DNA of 64,000 bases from Isoetes taiwanensis (Eukaryota; Streptophyta; Lycopodiopsida; Isoetales; Isoetaceae): contig JAJEKV010000009.1 in the NCBI GenBank assembly GCA_021234155.1, positions 9,928,546 through 9,992,545 on the forward strand, read 5' to 3'. The notes under the pieces were generated by a model. It ran no database searches. It worked only from the letters and a program-made list of their open reading frames with translations, and had not been told where the DNA came from. The translations under genes and the position numbers were made by a program. Below are positions 44,335 through 55,859 of the stretch, piece after piece; positions within the stretch are counted from its first letter, which is position 1, and every line of letters starts with the position of its first letter.

Positions 44335-44985
44335 CAAGAGAATAGTGATTTATTGTCACTTATTTTGTCACTAAAATAACGTGTCAAAAAACTGATACAA
44401 AAGTGACAATAACAATGACAAAAATAGTGAAACCCTAGAGTGATGCAATAGTGACAAAAGAAAGTGACAAAAAGATGATGTAAATGTGACTATAATGTGA
44501 CAATAGACTGACATGATTTTGACAAAACCATGTGTCAAAAATGTGACAATACATTGACTTAATAATGACAAAAGTGGTGACAAACAAATGATATAAATCT
44601 GAATATAATATGTCAACAAATGACACAACTGTAACAATAGAGTGACAAAGTTTTGACAAAACCATATGTCCAAACTATGTCAATAGACTGACTTTATAAT
44701 GACAAAAATAGTGACAAAGAAATGACATAAATTTGACCATAGTGTGACAATAAAATGTCATAACTTTTACAAAGATGTTGGAGAAAAAATGACGCAAATG
44801 TGTCAATAGTGTGCCAATAGAATGCCTGAAATGTGACAAAAAGGGGAAGAATAACATGACAAAAAATTGACTATAAGTTGACTTCATAGTGCCAATATGA
44901 TGATAATAAAATCACAATAAACTGACTTCAAAGTGACAATAGGATGACAAAAAAGTGCCAATAAACTGACTTCAAACTGACGTAT
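44335..44985. repeat. Dense TGACA-motif array
   Basis: About 650 bp in which TGACA/TGACT or its complement TGTCA recurs roughly every 10-15 bases, several dozen times, separated by A-rich spacers. A longer repeat of about 140 bp is visible: 'ttttgacaaaaccatgtgtc' near 44517 and 'ttttgacaaaaccatatgtc' near 44654. Minus frames with Leu/Ser-rich products across it are by-products. Confidence 0.85.
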
Positions 44986-45393
44986 GCAATGTATATAAAG
45001 TTTCATGGTTACAATACTCTTTAGCCACCATATATTAGCTCCATATAATTAAAAAAAAAAGAGGGAGCCCTAAATGCTTCTGTTTCGAACCCAACATGCC
45101 ACCATCAACATTTATAGTCATTTCGTACGAATACCATCAAAAGACCTTTGATAACCTTATGTAATAAATATATTATTTTTAATTTGGGACACATTATTAA
45201 TAAAGGTCGTGTATCATTGATAGATTTTCAATGTTTGCTTAGTGATGTTGTTTGCTTAGTGGCGCTGGCACTAAGTAAGGAATAGCACTCTCATTCTAAG
45301 GTGTTATCCCTCCCAACACTATTTTGGAGTAGTCAAACCCATATGCATCTAAACCATAGCCTTAGAGACCCTCAAATTTCCTAAGGCTGCAGA

Positions 45394-45395
<2 letters not shown>

Positions 45396-45425
<30 letters not shown>
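45396..45425. repeat. Run of 30 T
   Basis: Uninterrupted T tract. It could be the tail of a minus-strand retroposon, but no element was recognised next to it. Confidence 0.9.
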
Positions 45426-45429
<4 letters not shown>

Positions 45430-45499
45430 GGTAGCTTTAGGGTCACAGTTTCTAGTGGCGACATGGCAATGCCCTCAAGGTCTGCGCCCTGCTTCTATC

Positions 45500-45537
45500 T
45501 ATCTGCCCGTCTGTCTGTCTGTCTGTCTATCTATCTT
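45500..45537. repeat. Tetranucleotide microsatellite (TCTG/TCTA)
   Basis: CTGTCTGTCTGTCTGT flanked by CTAT repeats. Confidence 0.8.
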
Positions 45538-46249
45538 GCTTATGTTTGTTTCTTAATCATTGTCCCAGATCAAGGTCTGGCAGAGATCATGAGCCGATAA
45601 TAACATGTTTCTAGAGATTCTTTAGGCTAAAGATTGTTGGAGCTTCACCGAATAAAAACTTCCCTTGGAAAGAGCTTCGTAGCAAAAATACCCTTTCATG
45701 CTGAATCTCACTTTTTTCATTGTCGGTACAGTGCTTCTTTGACATTTGCACGGTGTTTGTTTGCCAACATGCTCCCATCGCTTAAATTTGGAAAAAACTC
45801 TGCCAATCCCTATTCTAGTGCCCATACTCCACGTTTGCCTTCAAATCTAACTAAAAAAGAACGCAAAAGCTTGAACCACAGATCACAACAAGAATTGATA
45901 TAGGGCAAGCTGGATTAAAGGGAGGTTAGGAAAATTTGAGGGTCCACTAAGGTTATGGAGGGAAACTCCGGTCGTAGGGAGTTTATGTGAGAAACTTGTC
46001 CTGTCGCCGCCCGAGCAAGTTTCTCCCAAAATCCATTGAAGAAAATAACAATTTCAACAGCCGCCCTTTTTTCATACTCTAATGGTGATGGTGCCAAAGT
46101 GAAGGACTATAGAATGAAATTTTTTCCTAAATCGAAGATTTTACAGTGGAATTTCCCTCCTTTTCGGCGACTTCGGTCGGCTGCTTCCCACGCATCGATT
46201 AGGGTCCTAGATGCTAGAGACTGGAGCAGGTGGAGACGAGCAAAAGTCT

Positions 46250-48360
46250 AAAGAAGGGATTGTTCTTATTTGGACCTCCAATAGATCGATCTCGGATGCA
46301 TGCTAGTCAAGTCGAAATGCAGCTCTCCAATCCAGTCATTCCAACACAGCAAAGCATATATACAGGTAAATGCTTTTCTTATAACCCATTGCCATTTCGT
46401 CCCGATTCTGTCTGTATGCATCAACCTTTTCTTGTAATGCACAGGGCTTTATATTTTGATGAGATCATCGTTCCAGACCAAGGTTAGTAGCGTACTATAT
46501 GGCTGCATTTTTCCTACACATATGCTTTCTTTTCCATTATAATATATGCTTGCTTATTCAAAAGAATCATGGCAAGGGCTGACTGGTATATGCTGTGTTT
46601 ATAATAGGAGGGATGGGAGACCATCAAGGGCAAGCACTAGCAACCCACCCGGTTATGAAGATGTTCTAAGACAGACGACAACTACCAAAGGTATTTATTA
46701 TGTTCATTTAGAGGCATTTTGCTATACCAAGGTTTGTAAATAAACATACCATTTTATATTCAGAAAAAAGGTTGCTTCAGCTGTTACAAGAGCATCAAAA
46801 AATCCTGTGATGATATGCAATGCTAGAGGTAAAACCTGAACGTTCGCACTCGAAGAGCAAGCTTGTAGAAGAGTTTGATGAGTTTGATCCCATAACAGTG
46901 CTGCTTTGGAAGGTGAGGCTTAAACTGTAATAATACCTTTTAAACATTGTAGGCTTGAGTGTCCCCTCATTCAAAGAATGCTCTTTTTTCATCCTTTATC
47001 CAATAGGTGAATGCCAATGCACTATTAGGATTAATTATCTTTTATGATATTAGCAGAATAGAATACATTGATCTATTTTGTTTTATCAAAAGGCAAGGTC
47101 AAGCAAGTATTTTTATGAGCCCAGTAATTAACTTAGCCTGCTGTGATGGACTGCTATGTCGGACTTGTTTATAAAACTCATGTGAAGCAATATCAGCTTG
47201 ACACGCTTCAACTCTTGAAGATCGTAAACCGTGGTACTTCATTAGCTTGGCTTGTCTAATATTATAGTTTCTTGTCTTTTCTGGTATTGCAGCATCAAGA
47301 GCTCCAGTGAATCAAGAGTTAAGCAAAGCTTCAGTTGACTAACTTAAACATATTGAGATTATTAAGCTCAGATATCATGAAATTTCTATGATGGTATGAG
47401 TTCTTATTCTCTTGCTTTCCTCCCTAGTAGCTCTAATTTGCATGGTCATATTTTCTCCTCTCAAATACCTCTTGGCCATTTGAGCTCTTTCCAAATATTT
47501 CTGATCTCTTATTGCAGAGAACCATGCAATCCATTTTAAACCAACAATCTACTTAGCTTGCATAAATAAAATCATTTAGCTTCATTTCTGACACAACTGT
47601 TGAAAGTGGAGGGGATTTATGTCTTAAATCTCTACTTATTGACAGCTTTCAGCTATAATAGAACTCATAGCTCCGGCCATGCCATATTGGACCATTCTAC
47701 ATATGCTAGTAGGCTGTCACTTTTGCCAAAAGTTACGATAAGAGATCATGATCAGTTTTACACCGATGCATCATTTGACTTTCATGTCTGCTACAAGAGG
47801 ACGTCCCTCACATCTGGAATGTCGACATCTTTAAGGTATATCTGCACTTCTCTTGTGCATGTTTGCTTTTATAATAGCAAGATTAAGGAAGCTGGAGGAT
47901 GGAAGAAATGGATCCAACGCGAGAGTGACAAAGGATGTGTATTTCCAGAAATAAATGTACAATTGCAATTTTAAGAATCACAATTTAAATATACATATAT
48001 GAATATGAGTTTGCGTTAACTCCTCTATTTAATTATCTTGTAGAACATGGCACAGGATTATGTAGGTAAGAGCATTGTCCCAGCAATAGATATTAGGGGG
48101 AAAAGTATTGCAGATCAAGTGCCATGTGAGGGGAATGAAGAGACTGTGCATGTAGATTTTTTATTTAAGTTATTGTACATATTTGTTACTTTTAATATTG
48201 TAGCCATATAACTTATTTTTTTCCTATGTAGTTGGATATGTCTGAATCATCAAGCAACGAAAGTTCAAGCGATGGATTTAGTACTGGAAGTGAAGATAGT
48301 ACCTCTAGTACTGACAACGAGGAGGCTGAATCAATAGTATTTAACCAAATATCTTTATTA
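46250..48360 (+). CDS. Exon-like segments of an unrecognised multi-exon gene
   Basis: Several short open segments end at plausible splice sites. About 46257-46364 reads FGPPIDRSRMHASQVEMQLS and SIYT|GT; 46444-46482 reads ALYFDEIIVPDQ|GT; about 46609-46690 reads RDGRPSRASTSNPPGYEDVL|GT. About 46765-46829 gives a KKVASAVTRASKNPVMIC-like reading, about 46858-46910 KLVEEFDEFDPITVLLW|GT, and 48047-48160 and 48243-48345 are acidic and Ser-rich. I cannot link them into one frame or name a domain. They may be the 5' part of the RPA1-like gene that follows or another gene. Exon limits are approximate. Confidence 0.35.
47600..47974 (+). CDS. Open frame, hypothetical
   Basis: 124-codon frame with PKVTIRDHDQFYTDASFDF and, later, GGWKKWIQRESDKGCVFPE. 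The second block has a faint resemblance to the start of an RPA1 DNA-binding domain (basic, then GCVF), which would fit its position before 48593, but this is weak. No clear donor was found. Confidence 0.3.
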   Translation: MKVEGIYVLNLYLLTAFSYNRTHSSGHAILDHSTYASRLSLLPKVTIRDHDQFYTDASFDFHVCYKRTSLTSGMSTSLRYICTSLVHVCFYNSKIKEAGGWKKWIQRESDKGCVFPEINVQLQF

Positions 48361-48592
48361 TTTCATTTGTCATAAACATCTCCATCAACAGTTTATGTCT
48401 TGTGTTTTTTCTAGACGTCATTGAACTATATTTCGTAAAAATTCATGCCTAGTGTTCTTTTCATACATGGTGAACTTGCATTTATGTTTCGCTAATAACG
48501 TGACAAAGTAAGAGACAATTGCATGTCAGCAAATAAATTGGGGATTATGTCATGAATAGAGGTAGTCGTTGAAGTTCTTTGTGGACATGTAG

Positions 48593-50195
48593 GTGTATTA
48601 CATCTCTAAAGGAGTTGTTCGGCCTGCGAACAAACGATATACAACCGTAAACCATGACTATCAGATAACGCTTGATGCACAACCAATAATTGAAGTTGCG
48701 AGTGATGGGACTGCGGAGGTGGGAAACTCAATGGAGCAGAAGTTTGCAAAAGTAGATGAATTGCACAAGTACCTTGATGGGAAAGTGGTCTTTGGTACAT
48801 GAAATACTTGCCGATTTGTTTGTTATGGTATTGAGATAGAATACATTGTATAATTTCTCCTGCTTGCAGATGTCATTGGAATTGTTTGCTCAGTGTCAGT
48901 GTCAGAAACTGTTCGTAGGAAATATGATAAGCAAGATGTTTTAAAACGTACCATCAGCCTCCTTGATGAAAGGTATTTTATGAATACAACACAACGTTTG
49001 GATATTTTCTAACAAAGGCAACATATTCCAGTGGAAAAAGTGTAAATGTGAGCTTATGGGGAGATCTTGCTGTGAATGAAGGAGAGAAGCTGTCGCAAAT
49101 GTTGTGTGACATCCCAATAGTAATACTGACTCGTGTTCGAGCTAGCAAATTTCGAGGTTCTACTAATACTATTGATTGAATTAAATTGCTGATTGAAACT
49201 GTTGATTAGATAATGTCTTACGCAGGTGTCTCTTTGTCAACAACAAATAAAACAACGATGGAATTAAATCCAAACACTGTTCGCGCTACTGCCTTACGTA
49301 CATGGTATGGGTTACGTGACTTCCCTTTAAATATTGTAGCATGCTAATTCAATCACACTAAAGATATGAGCAAGAGGGACAGAAGTGTACAACGACGCCA
49401 GCAGGTACATTGCATGATCGTGCATTTGTATCAGACATATTACAACCTTCTGTTGGGGATGGGCAGGTAGGTTGTTAGTATGAGGTATGTTGATTCCTTG
49501 CTTTTTGCAGTCGCTTATTCTAAGCTGCTTCTTGTGAAGATTGAGTACTTCAATGTTCGCGCGTGCATAACGTTTATTGATCCAAACCAGCCAATGTGGT
49601 ATGAGGCATGTAAGATGCAAAGAAGAAGGTAAGTGTTTGAGAATCAAATTTTGGTGCGAGAAATGTGGGCTGACTCTTGAACCATTAAAGAGGTGAGAGA
49701 GATCTGATTTACCAATTGGTTTGAATGGATGTGTGATGTAATTGTTATGATCAGGTATATATTCCATGCAACGTTGGGAGATGCAACAGGAGAAATTGTA
49801 GTTACTATCTTCAATAATGAAGGAGAAGAAATCTTAGGGCAGACTGCAAATGAGATGTCAAAAATCAGGGATAATGTAAGATAAGATTGGGGTGAGATTC
49901 TGCTGATGATTTTGTGATAGAAATTAACAGGTTATCGATTGCAGGAGAATAATCAACAAGAATATTATTCTCTCTTTATGGAGCACCTTTGGATTAGCAA
50001 AATATTCCGACTAAAGCGTGGTTCGATTGCATATACAATGGATTCAAGAGTCACAGAATTGTCGTTCGTGAAGTCACAACTATAGATTGGGAAGCTGAAT
50101 CTGAGGTTGTCATAGACGGAATAAAGAGGTCTAAAATGAGATTGGGAGGAGAGTTTAATCAGTTCAGCTTGGAATCTCCAGTGGACAACGTATAG
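48593..50195 (+). pseudogene. Replication protein A large subunit (RPA1)-like gene with lesions
   Basis: RPA1 binds single-stranded DNA in replication and repair. Exons: 48593-48794 (VYYISKGVVRPANKRYTT, end of DBD-A), 48870-48972 (DVIGIVCSVSV), 49032-49157 (KSVNVSLWGDLAVNEGEKL), 49226-49304 (GVSLSTTNKTTMELNP, DBD-B), 49364-49466, 49511-49692, 49755-49875 (YIFHATLGDATGEIVVTIF) and 49945-50195. Phases agree for the first four. Lesions: the Trp codon split by the intron after 49304 would read TGA with the next exon. In the zinc ribbon of DBD-C (YEACK...FWCEKCG) the reading frame shifts just after the first Cys, near 49617. Near 50012, after FRL, another shift is needed to reach NGFKSHRIVVREVTTIDWEA. 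It is probably a pseudogene or contains assembly errors. Confidence 0.75.
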
Positions 50196-53039
50196 TTATC
50201 GTTTGCATAAAAGAGCTGCAGCTCTGCTATGGTCGATCTAAGTAAGTAGTTAATTTGAAATTGATATTATGTCATCTATTAGAAACTTTGACTTTTTGTT
50301 GTGAAGTTGTCTTTGTGTTTGGGATTTTGTTCTCAAACTCTATGTGTTTTCTTTATGAAGCTGCTTCCATGGTAGACAATAGATTTTGGTTAATTAGTAA
50401 TAGCGAGAGGTACTTATATGAAGTGATTTGGATGATAATATTCCAGTCTGTATCCATGATTAAACTTACGCGTGAAACTTATTGCTAATATTTGTTACTG
50501 AAATGATGTTTAACAAGTGATAAATCTATTGATGGCATGACAACTGGTAAATTTAGTGGTGGTATTTGTCAACGAAGTGATGTGTATGATAACGTGTTTG
50601 AGAAAAAGACTGGTAAGTTATAGGTTAGTTTTAGACGACCTGTGCGAGATTACTGGTATGCTTGAATAGTGAAGAGAGGACAGAGAAGGTTTATATGAAG
50701 GTAGGATTACGAATGACATAGCTGGGGTCAGTAAGTTGGAGGTGGAGAATATATTGCTGAAGGCAAAGCTGGCGTCTATTATATCGGTGCTTTGGAGTTT
50801 ACACGTTGAATATGAACCTCGGTACATGGACCATATTGAAGACGGAAATGCTGAAGCTCAGAAACAATTTTCGAGTTCTACGGTGGCATGGAAGACTGCT
50901 GTGCTGAGGCTTTGCAGTCGAAAGATGACGACATGGAACACTTAAATAAGTTACAAAATAGAAAGTAGTTACAATGTCGTTGACTGATTGACATTCAGGA
51001 ATGAATACGTTCTCTGGAAACAATAGTGAGAAAGATCATGGTGCAATAAATGCAGAGTATGATGACAAGGTGATTCAAGATTCAGAAGCATTTGATTGTA
51101 GTAACAAAGTGAAAGGGGAGAAATTGCTGCAAGCAATGCAAAACTTCTAAGGGAATGCTGGGTTAGTAGATTTGAAGCTCTCACACATGCGACGTTCTCA
51201 ATGTTTCATACACGTCTTACCTTTGTTTTTGTATATACGAAGGCGCAATTTCTTTAAATACAAATTCCATCTGAATTACTTGTGAAGAGTTTGTTTTTAT
51301 TTTGCATTTCCGTGGCTATTGCAATACTGTGGTTTGGTGGTAAGAGCTGTTAAATATGTTGCATACAATTTCAAGCGTATTCTGTGGCAAACTGTGGGAA
51401 ACTCTAAACTGTGGGAAACTTAAAAAAAGATGCTAGTTATGATGGTGTATTCCCTTAGATTGAACTCACACTGAGTATATGCTGCAATAAAGATATTGTA
51501 TGGATACAAGTTCTGGCCAGGGATTTGATCTAATATAGGATAGAAAAATATAGTGCTCTTGTGCCTCTATGTGATTTCACAGCTTCAAATCTCTACATAT
51601 TCTTTACATTTCATTAACTATTTGGCATATATTCTCAGTTTTTATAATGGATATCTGGTTATTGTATCATAGTGAGCAATGGGTCTATTGGGTATTCTAT
51701 ATGCATACACAAGTATTAGGATGCCAGCACAAAGGGGGGTTTGAATGATATTTAGTTGTTTAACAAATCATTTAAACATTTTAAACATTTAAACACATTA
51801 TGATAGTTGCCTTTTTGTATGGAATGATTTGATGATATGGGATCTTAGTTTTTTGTTTTATGAATGTTTTCTACCTTATGTTTGCAGGACATAAAGTTCG
51901 CATAGAGTTGCAAGGCAAAGTCGGGTGATCATAGCTGTGAATGAAGTTATTTTCGCCAAGACCGCTTGTGTGAATTACTTGGTCATCTTCAGCTATGGAA
52001 TCTTGAGAATAATATCTCGTTCCAAGACGTCGCATACGATCAAGAATGCTTTCTTCTTACGCAAGGTTGGTCTACAAAGAATGTCTGTCGAGTATAAGAA
52101 TTCCCGTGCCTTTTCGATACATGTTGTTGTGCAAAACAAATCAAATGTCACAATGTCTGACTGTCAAATCTCACCTACGGACGACACCAATGTTACTAAC
52201 TTTGGGTCTGCAACATTTCCAACCGATTCATCTAACTTGTGAATAATAAAAGCTCTGCAAATCTCAGATGATTTAATAGAAGCAGCTACTGTTGCACTTC
52301 TCCCTGCATCTGGTACTATGAATGTAAACAAATAGACATGTTCGTCCAATTCTTATGTATTTATCCAGTCTATTCTCTAAGAAATATTCGAGTTTCCCAT
52401 ACCAACAAGTCTATGAAACTAGTTAGAAACAATATTACCTGGCCTTTAGTTTTGTTGTGATGATTTGAAATAATGCAGGAGGTGATATATTTGACAAAAT
52501 TTCTTCAGTGCACACAACATTTTAGATCTATAACTAACTGATCTTACTCTAAATTTAAAAAGGATTTTGGTGGCACGGAATCTCCATGCTTGAATAGACT
52601 TGGCGCTCAACTGCTCCTGTTTCTTGATTCGATTTGGGGAAAATTGGGATAGGGATCTAATTTGCTGCTTCAAATTAGCACCCTCGTTCTGGGCAATCGA
52701 GTTTGGCTAGGTGTCTCCTAACTAATGAATTAATTAGCTTAATTAACTTAATTAGGTAACTAACCTTTAATTAAACCCTTATTAATTTAGCATAGCTAAA
52801 TTAATCGTTTATGGTTAATTCCGTAGGTTACATATCCCCATGATGGCATATCCTCAGCCTGTGACGTGTCCGTGTATTTATACATACACCGTATAAATAT
52901 GTGGAACATCACAACATCTTTAGCTTCTTATTAAAAAAAAAATTCTTTTTCAGAGTAAGAGTTGGTTTTATCATTAATTATAAAGATTCAAGTACAAAGC
53001 ATCACACATGGTTGAGAAGACTGTGTCATGATGAGAAAA
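50196..53039. other. Gene-poor stretch
   Basis: Only a doubtful frame, 51925-52242 (105 aa), which follows a TTTGCAG acceptor near 51888 and has no recognised domain. Minor repeats: two TTTAAACAT copies near 51770-51790 and 'aactgtgggaaactc' twice near 51390-51420. TTAATTA-rich sequence lies at 52720-52810. Confidence 0.4.
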
Positions 53040-53089
53040 TTATAGTGAGAGATCACTATAGGAAATGCATAGCATAGCATCACTATCTT

Positions 53090-53480
53090 CAAAATGCCAT
53101 AGTATAAGCTTATGGATCATGGAAAAAGATGGAATTGAAGTAGGTATTGAAGGGCTCAGCAGTCCCAAAGATATAGCCATTAGCAGGCCAGTTGCCGAGG
53201 TAGAGTAGACGGAAATAATCATCATCTCCCAACAGAATAATAAGTGACCCATATAGATCTGCAATCTGTCTATGATTGTAGTAGATCGATCTGTATCTAG
53301 AGAGCTGTCTTTCTGTTAGGCTGAAGTGATAGTTCCACAAGAACCACCATAAGCAGTGAATTCCGGATCAGCAGAATTGTCCCACATGGCAACTTTATGG
53401 CAGGTAGGATCCATTGGGTAGTTTCCATGAAGGAAGGAGGCTGAATCAGAGGACAGTGATGCAGAGCTTGGGAGACATGC
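53090..53480 (-). pseudogene. Decayed coding fragment, unknown family
   Basis: Minus strand: FLHGNYPMDPTCHKVAMWDN then SADPEFTAYGG, and after a one-base shift near 53340 WNYHFSLTERQLSRYRSIYY, NHRQIADLYGSLIILLGDD and YLGNWPANGYIFGTAEPF. The composition (His, Trp, Tyr, paired Cys) strongly suggests a real folded protein, perhaps secreted. I do not recognise it. The frameshift and the absence of a start make it a remnant. Confidence 0.5.
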
Positions 53481-53504
53481 CAAATTTTTAGGGTTTAAAT
53501 GGTG

Positions 53505-53595
53505 ATATCATTCACCACATAATTCACCACATGCACCACATGTCACGACATGATTCACCACATGTACGACATGTCACCATATGATTCACCACATT
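53505..53595. repeat. ATTCACCACATG minisatellite
   Basis: About seven imperfect 12-18 bp units combining ATTCACCACAT, GCACCACATG and CGACATG. Confidence 0.75.
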
Positions 53596-54311
53596 AGTAC
53601 ACCTTGCAACAAACATATCAGGCGTCACATGGGATAACTAATACCTTCAAATTTACGAATTCATCTTGCATAGATTAAAAATTCTGGTCTCTTTTGTGTA
53701 TTGCCTTCATTTTAGAGAATAGACGTTTGAATCCATATCCCAAGTTGGCTTCTTCTATGGAGATATTTGGTGTCTGACTCAGTCAAATAAACACATATGT
53801 TGTTTAAATCGTCGTTTCTCATACGACAATGGTATGTTTCGAAGACTGTTGCTAGACATATTTTGTCTATCTAATTCTTATTTGTTTATGTAGTTCATTT
53901 TCTAAGAAATAAGTAGTTTGTTCTCCTTTCCTTTGAATTCATATATTGTATGAGTCTTAGAAAGCCATGCCCCTTGGATGTAAACCCGCAATTGTTAGAA
54001 TTCTAAATGAATTCAGTTCAATTACATGCATGCCATCTATATAATCTTAGATTGATTTATGTATATGTATGCAATATATTATTACAATATATATAATATT
54101 CATAGGCAAATGTTAAATGGAATATTTATGTAAGAAGGCATCGTCAGTCGTTAAAAATGACAGGGCATGATTAGATATGTAATAATTATAATAGGATATT
54201 AAATCTCTACCCTATTTCGATTCCTCTGTTCCTTTGTTTACTTTGCTTTCTCTTAACTGAATTGCTCTCCCACCTAATCAATAGGACACTGTAAAACACA
54301 AAAGTTTGTTG
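53596..54311. other. Upstream region of the 54.3 kb B3 gene
   Basis: AT-rich with TATATAAT stretches near 54080-54100. No separate gene. Probably holds the promoter, but no core element can be fixed. Confidence 0.4.
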
Positions 54312-55213
54312 ATGGCGACTGTGTTTCTGGTCGACGTCAAATTTGGCGAGTTGCTGGTAAGAAAGGGTTGTATTTCTTTATGTTATTCTGTCTCCTTGTG
54401 ATCACTGACGTTTTAAGCATGCTGTAGGAGCTGGAGGGAGTTGCAGTAGCACCAGATAAAGAAATCACTGCTGTTGGTTCGAATCGAAAAAATTATTCTG
54501 TCTTCACGGTATCAGTGGGCAAAAGAATCTTCTTCGCTGAAGGATGGGAGCTTTTTTTGCGCGAAAACAACATAACTGATGGCACTGCTCTTCTGTGTTT
54601 CACATCAAATAACGGCACGAACTTGACAGCAAGAGCTCTTGATGGGACTTATCATGTAAAACCTCTTGGTAATTGGGAACTTGGCGCTGCTAGCGACAAT
54701 GGACCTGCTAATACAAATAAAAAAGATGGGCGTGATATTAACAAGGATTTTCCTGTGCATGTGGATGTGGATGCCGAGAATGAGGTTTTTGTTACTGACG
54801 ATGATTTATCTGATGAAGAAGAACCAGTATCAAAGAAAGCATTCCGTGTTCCTCTCCTGAAAGCTAACTTCAACAGAGGCTTGGTACTGCTGTATTATCT
54901 TTTGCTTTCAAGTATTATAAATGTTTTGAATTACTACTCCTTTCTTTTTGGTTAGATACTAGAACAAGAAGATAGGTGGCGAAATCCTCCCAAAGGATCC
55001 ACTGTGGTAATTATCGGACCTGGTGATCAGAAAGCAGGGTTAGCAAGCAAAAAAAGCAAGAATTGTCTCAGCCATGGTTGGAATGCTTTCAAAAAATTGT
55101 TTGGCTTACGACTTGGTGATATCTTAGAATTTAAATTGCATGGAGATGAACTTCAATGGAATATGGAAGTTCTGGAAGGTGCAGCTTTACATAGGCTGAA
55201 GCCTCAAAGTTAA
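54312..55213 (+). CDS. B3 DNA-binding domain protein, two B3-like modules
   Basis: Three exons, 54312-54356, 54428-54883 and 54956-55213, all phase 0 with GT/AG borders, give 252 residues. B3 is the plant-specific DNA-binding fold of the ABI3, ARF and REM families. Module 1 (residues ~5-85) contains VGKRIFFAEGWELFLRENN followed by ITDGTALLCF, the G-W-x-x-F-x-x-x-N ... G-D segment of B3 (here G-T). An acidic linker (~115-150, VTDDDLSDEEEP) follows. Module 2 (~180-240) has CLSHGWNAFKKLFGLRLGDI and LEFKLHG. The family resembles REM-type proteins, presumably nuclear; DNA target unknown. The inverted paralog at 61982-62847 has the same exon layout, which confirms the gene model. Confidence 0.8.
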
Positions 55214-55595
55214 TTAGTGTTCTGAGGGCTTTTTATGTTTAGAAAGGAACAACATTTTGCTTTGTTGAATGTTTTCCTTATGTGATCGATTCTTAGTTCT
55301 CTGACTGTTTTATGTTCTCCAATGTATGATCAGAATATATATTGAATGCCCTTTCCATGATTTGTAATATTGTAGTTGGATTGAATATAAGAACCTAAAA
55401 ATGTTAGATGGACTATACCAAGCATCATTGAATGTCAAGTTGTTTGTCATATACTTATTTATAAATCCACGCTGGTCATAATTCGTTCAATAATTGATAA
55501 AATGAAGCTTCCATTTATGGTTGAAGGGCTTTAAGCCAGAAAAGTTTATAGTTTATCTCTTAGCCAATTAAATGTTACCGTGTTTAGGCTAATTA

Positions 55596-55792
55596 TTGTT
55601 TTTCTATCTACAGGTAATCAGAGTTCTTTCTACTTATTCTATTTCCGATTTCGATCATGCATTTATCGAGCGTGATAGGAAGGAGCATTCTGAAGTTTGC
55701 CTCCAATGGAAAAGGAAGTTCTTTGAGGAAGTACTAGCTAGGCCAAATAATCTGACTTACTTGCAAACTAGAGCCATCTTTAAGATATTCAG
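55596..55792 (+). CDS. Candidate exon, unknown
   Basis: Opens near a CTACAG acceptor (55613) and ends at ATATTCAG|GTGG (55791). It encodes VIRVLSTYSISDFDHAFIER, then CLQWKRKFFEEVLARPNNLT and LQTRAIFKIF. Looks coding but has no recognised domain. Its relation to the B3 gene upstream, which already has a stop, is unclear. Confidence 0.35.
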
Positions 55793-55859
55793 GTGGTTTT
55801 ATTTTCCAGCATATTATTGTGCTAAATGCACAGAGGCTGGCCAGGTGTGGGCATGAACA

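Noticed and set aside
44371-44887. Leu/Ser-rich minus frames as membrane proteins
   Set aside because: They are translations of the TGACA repeat and change with the repeat unit.
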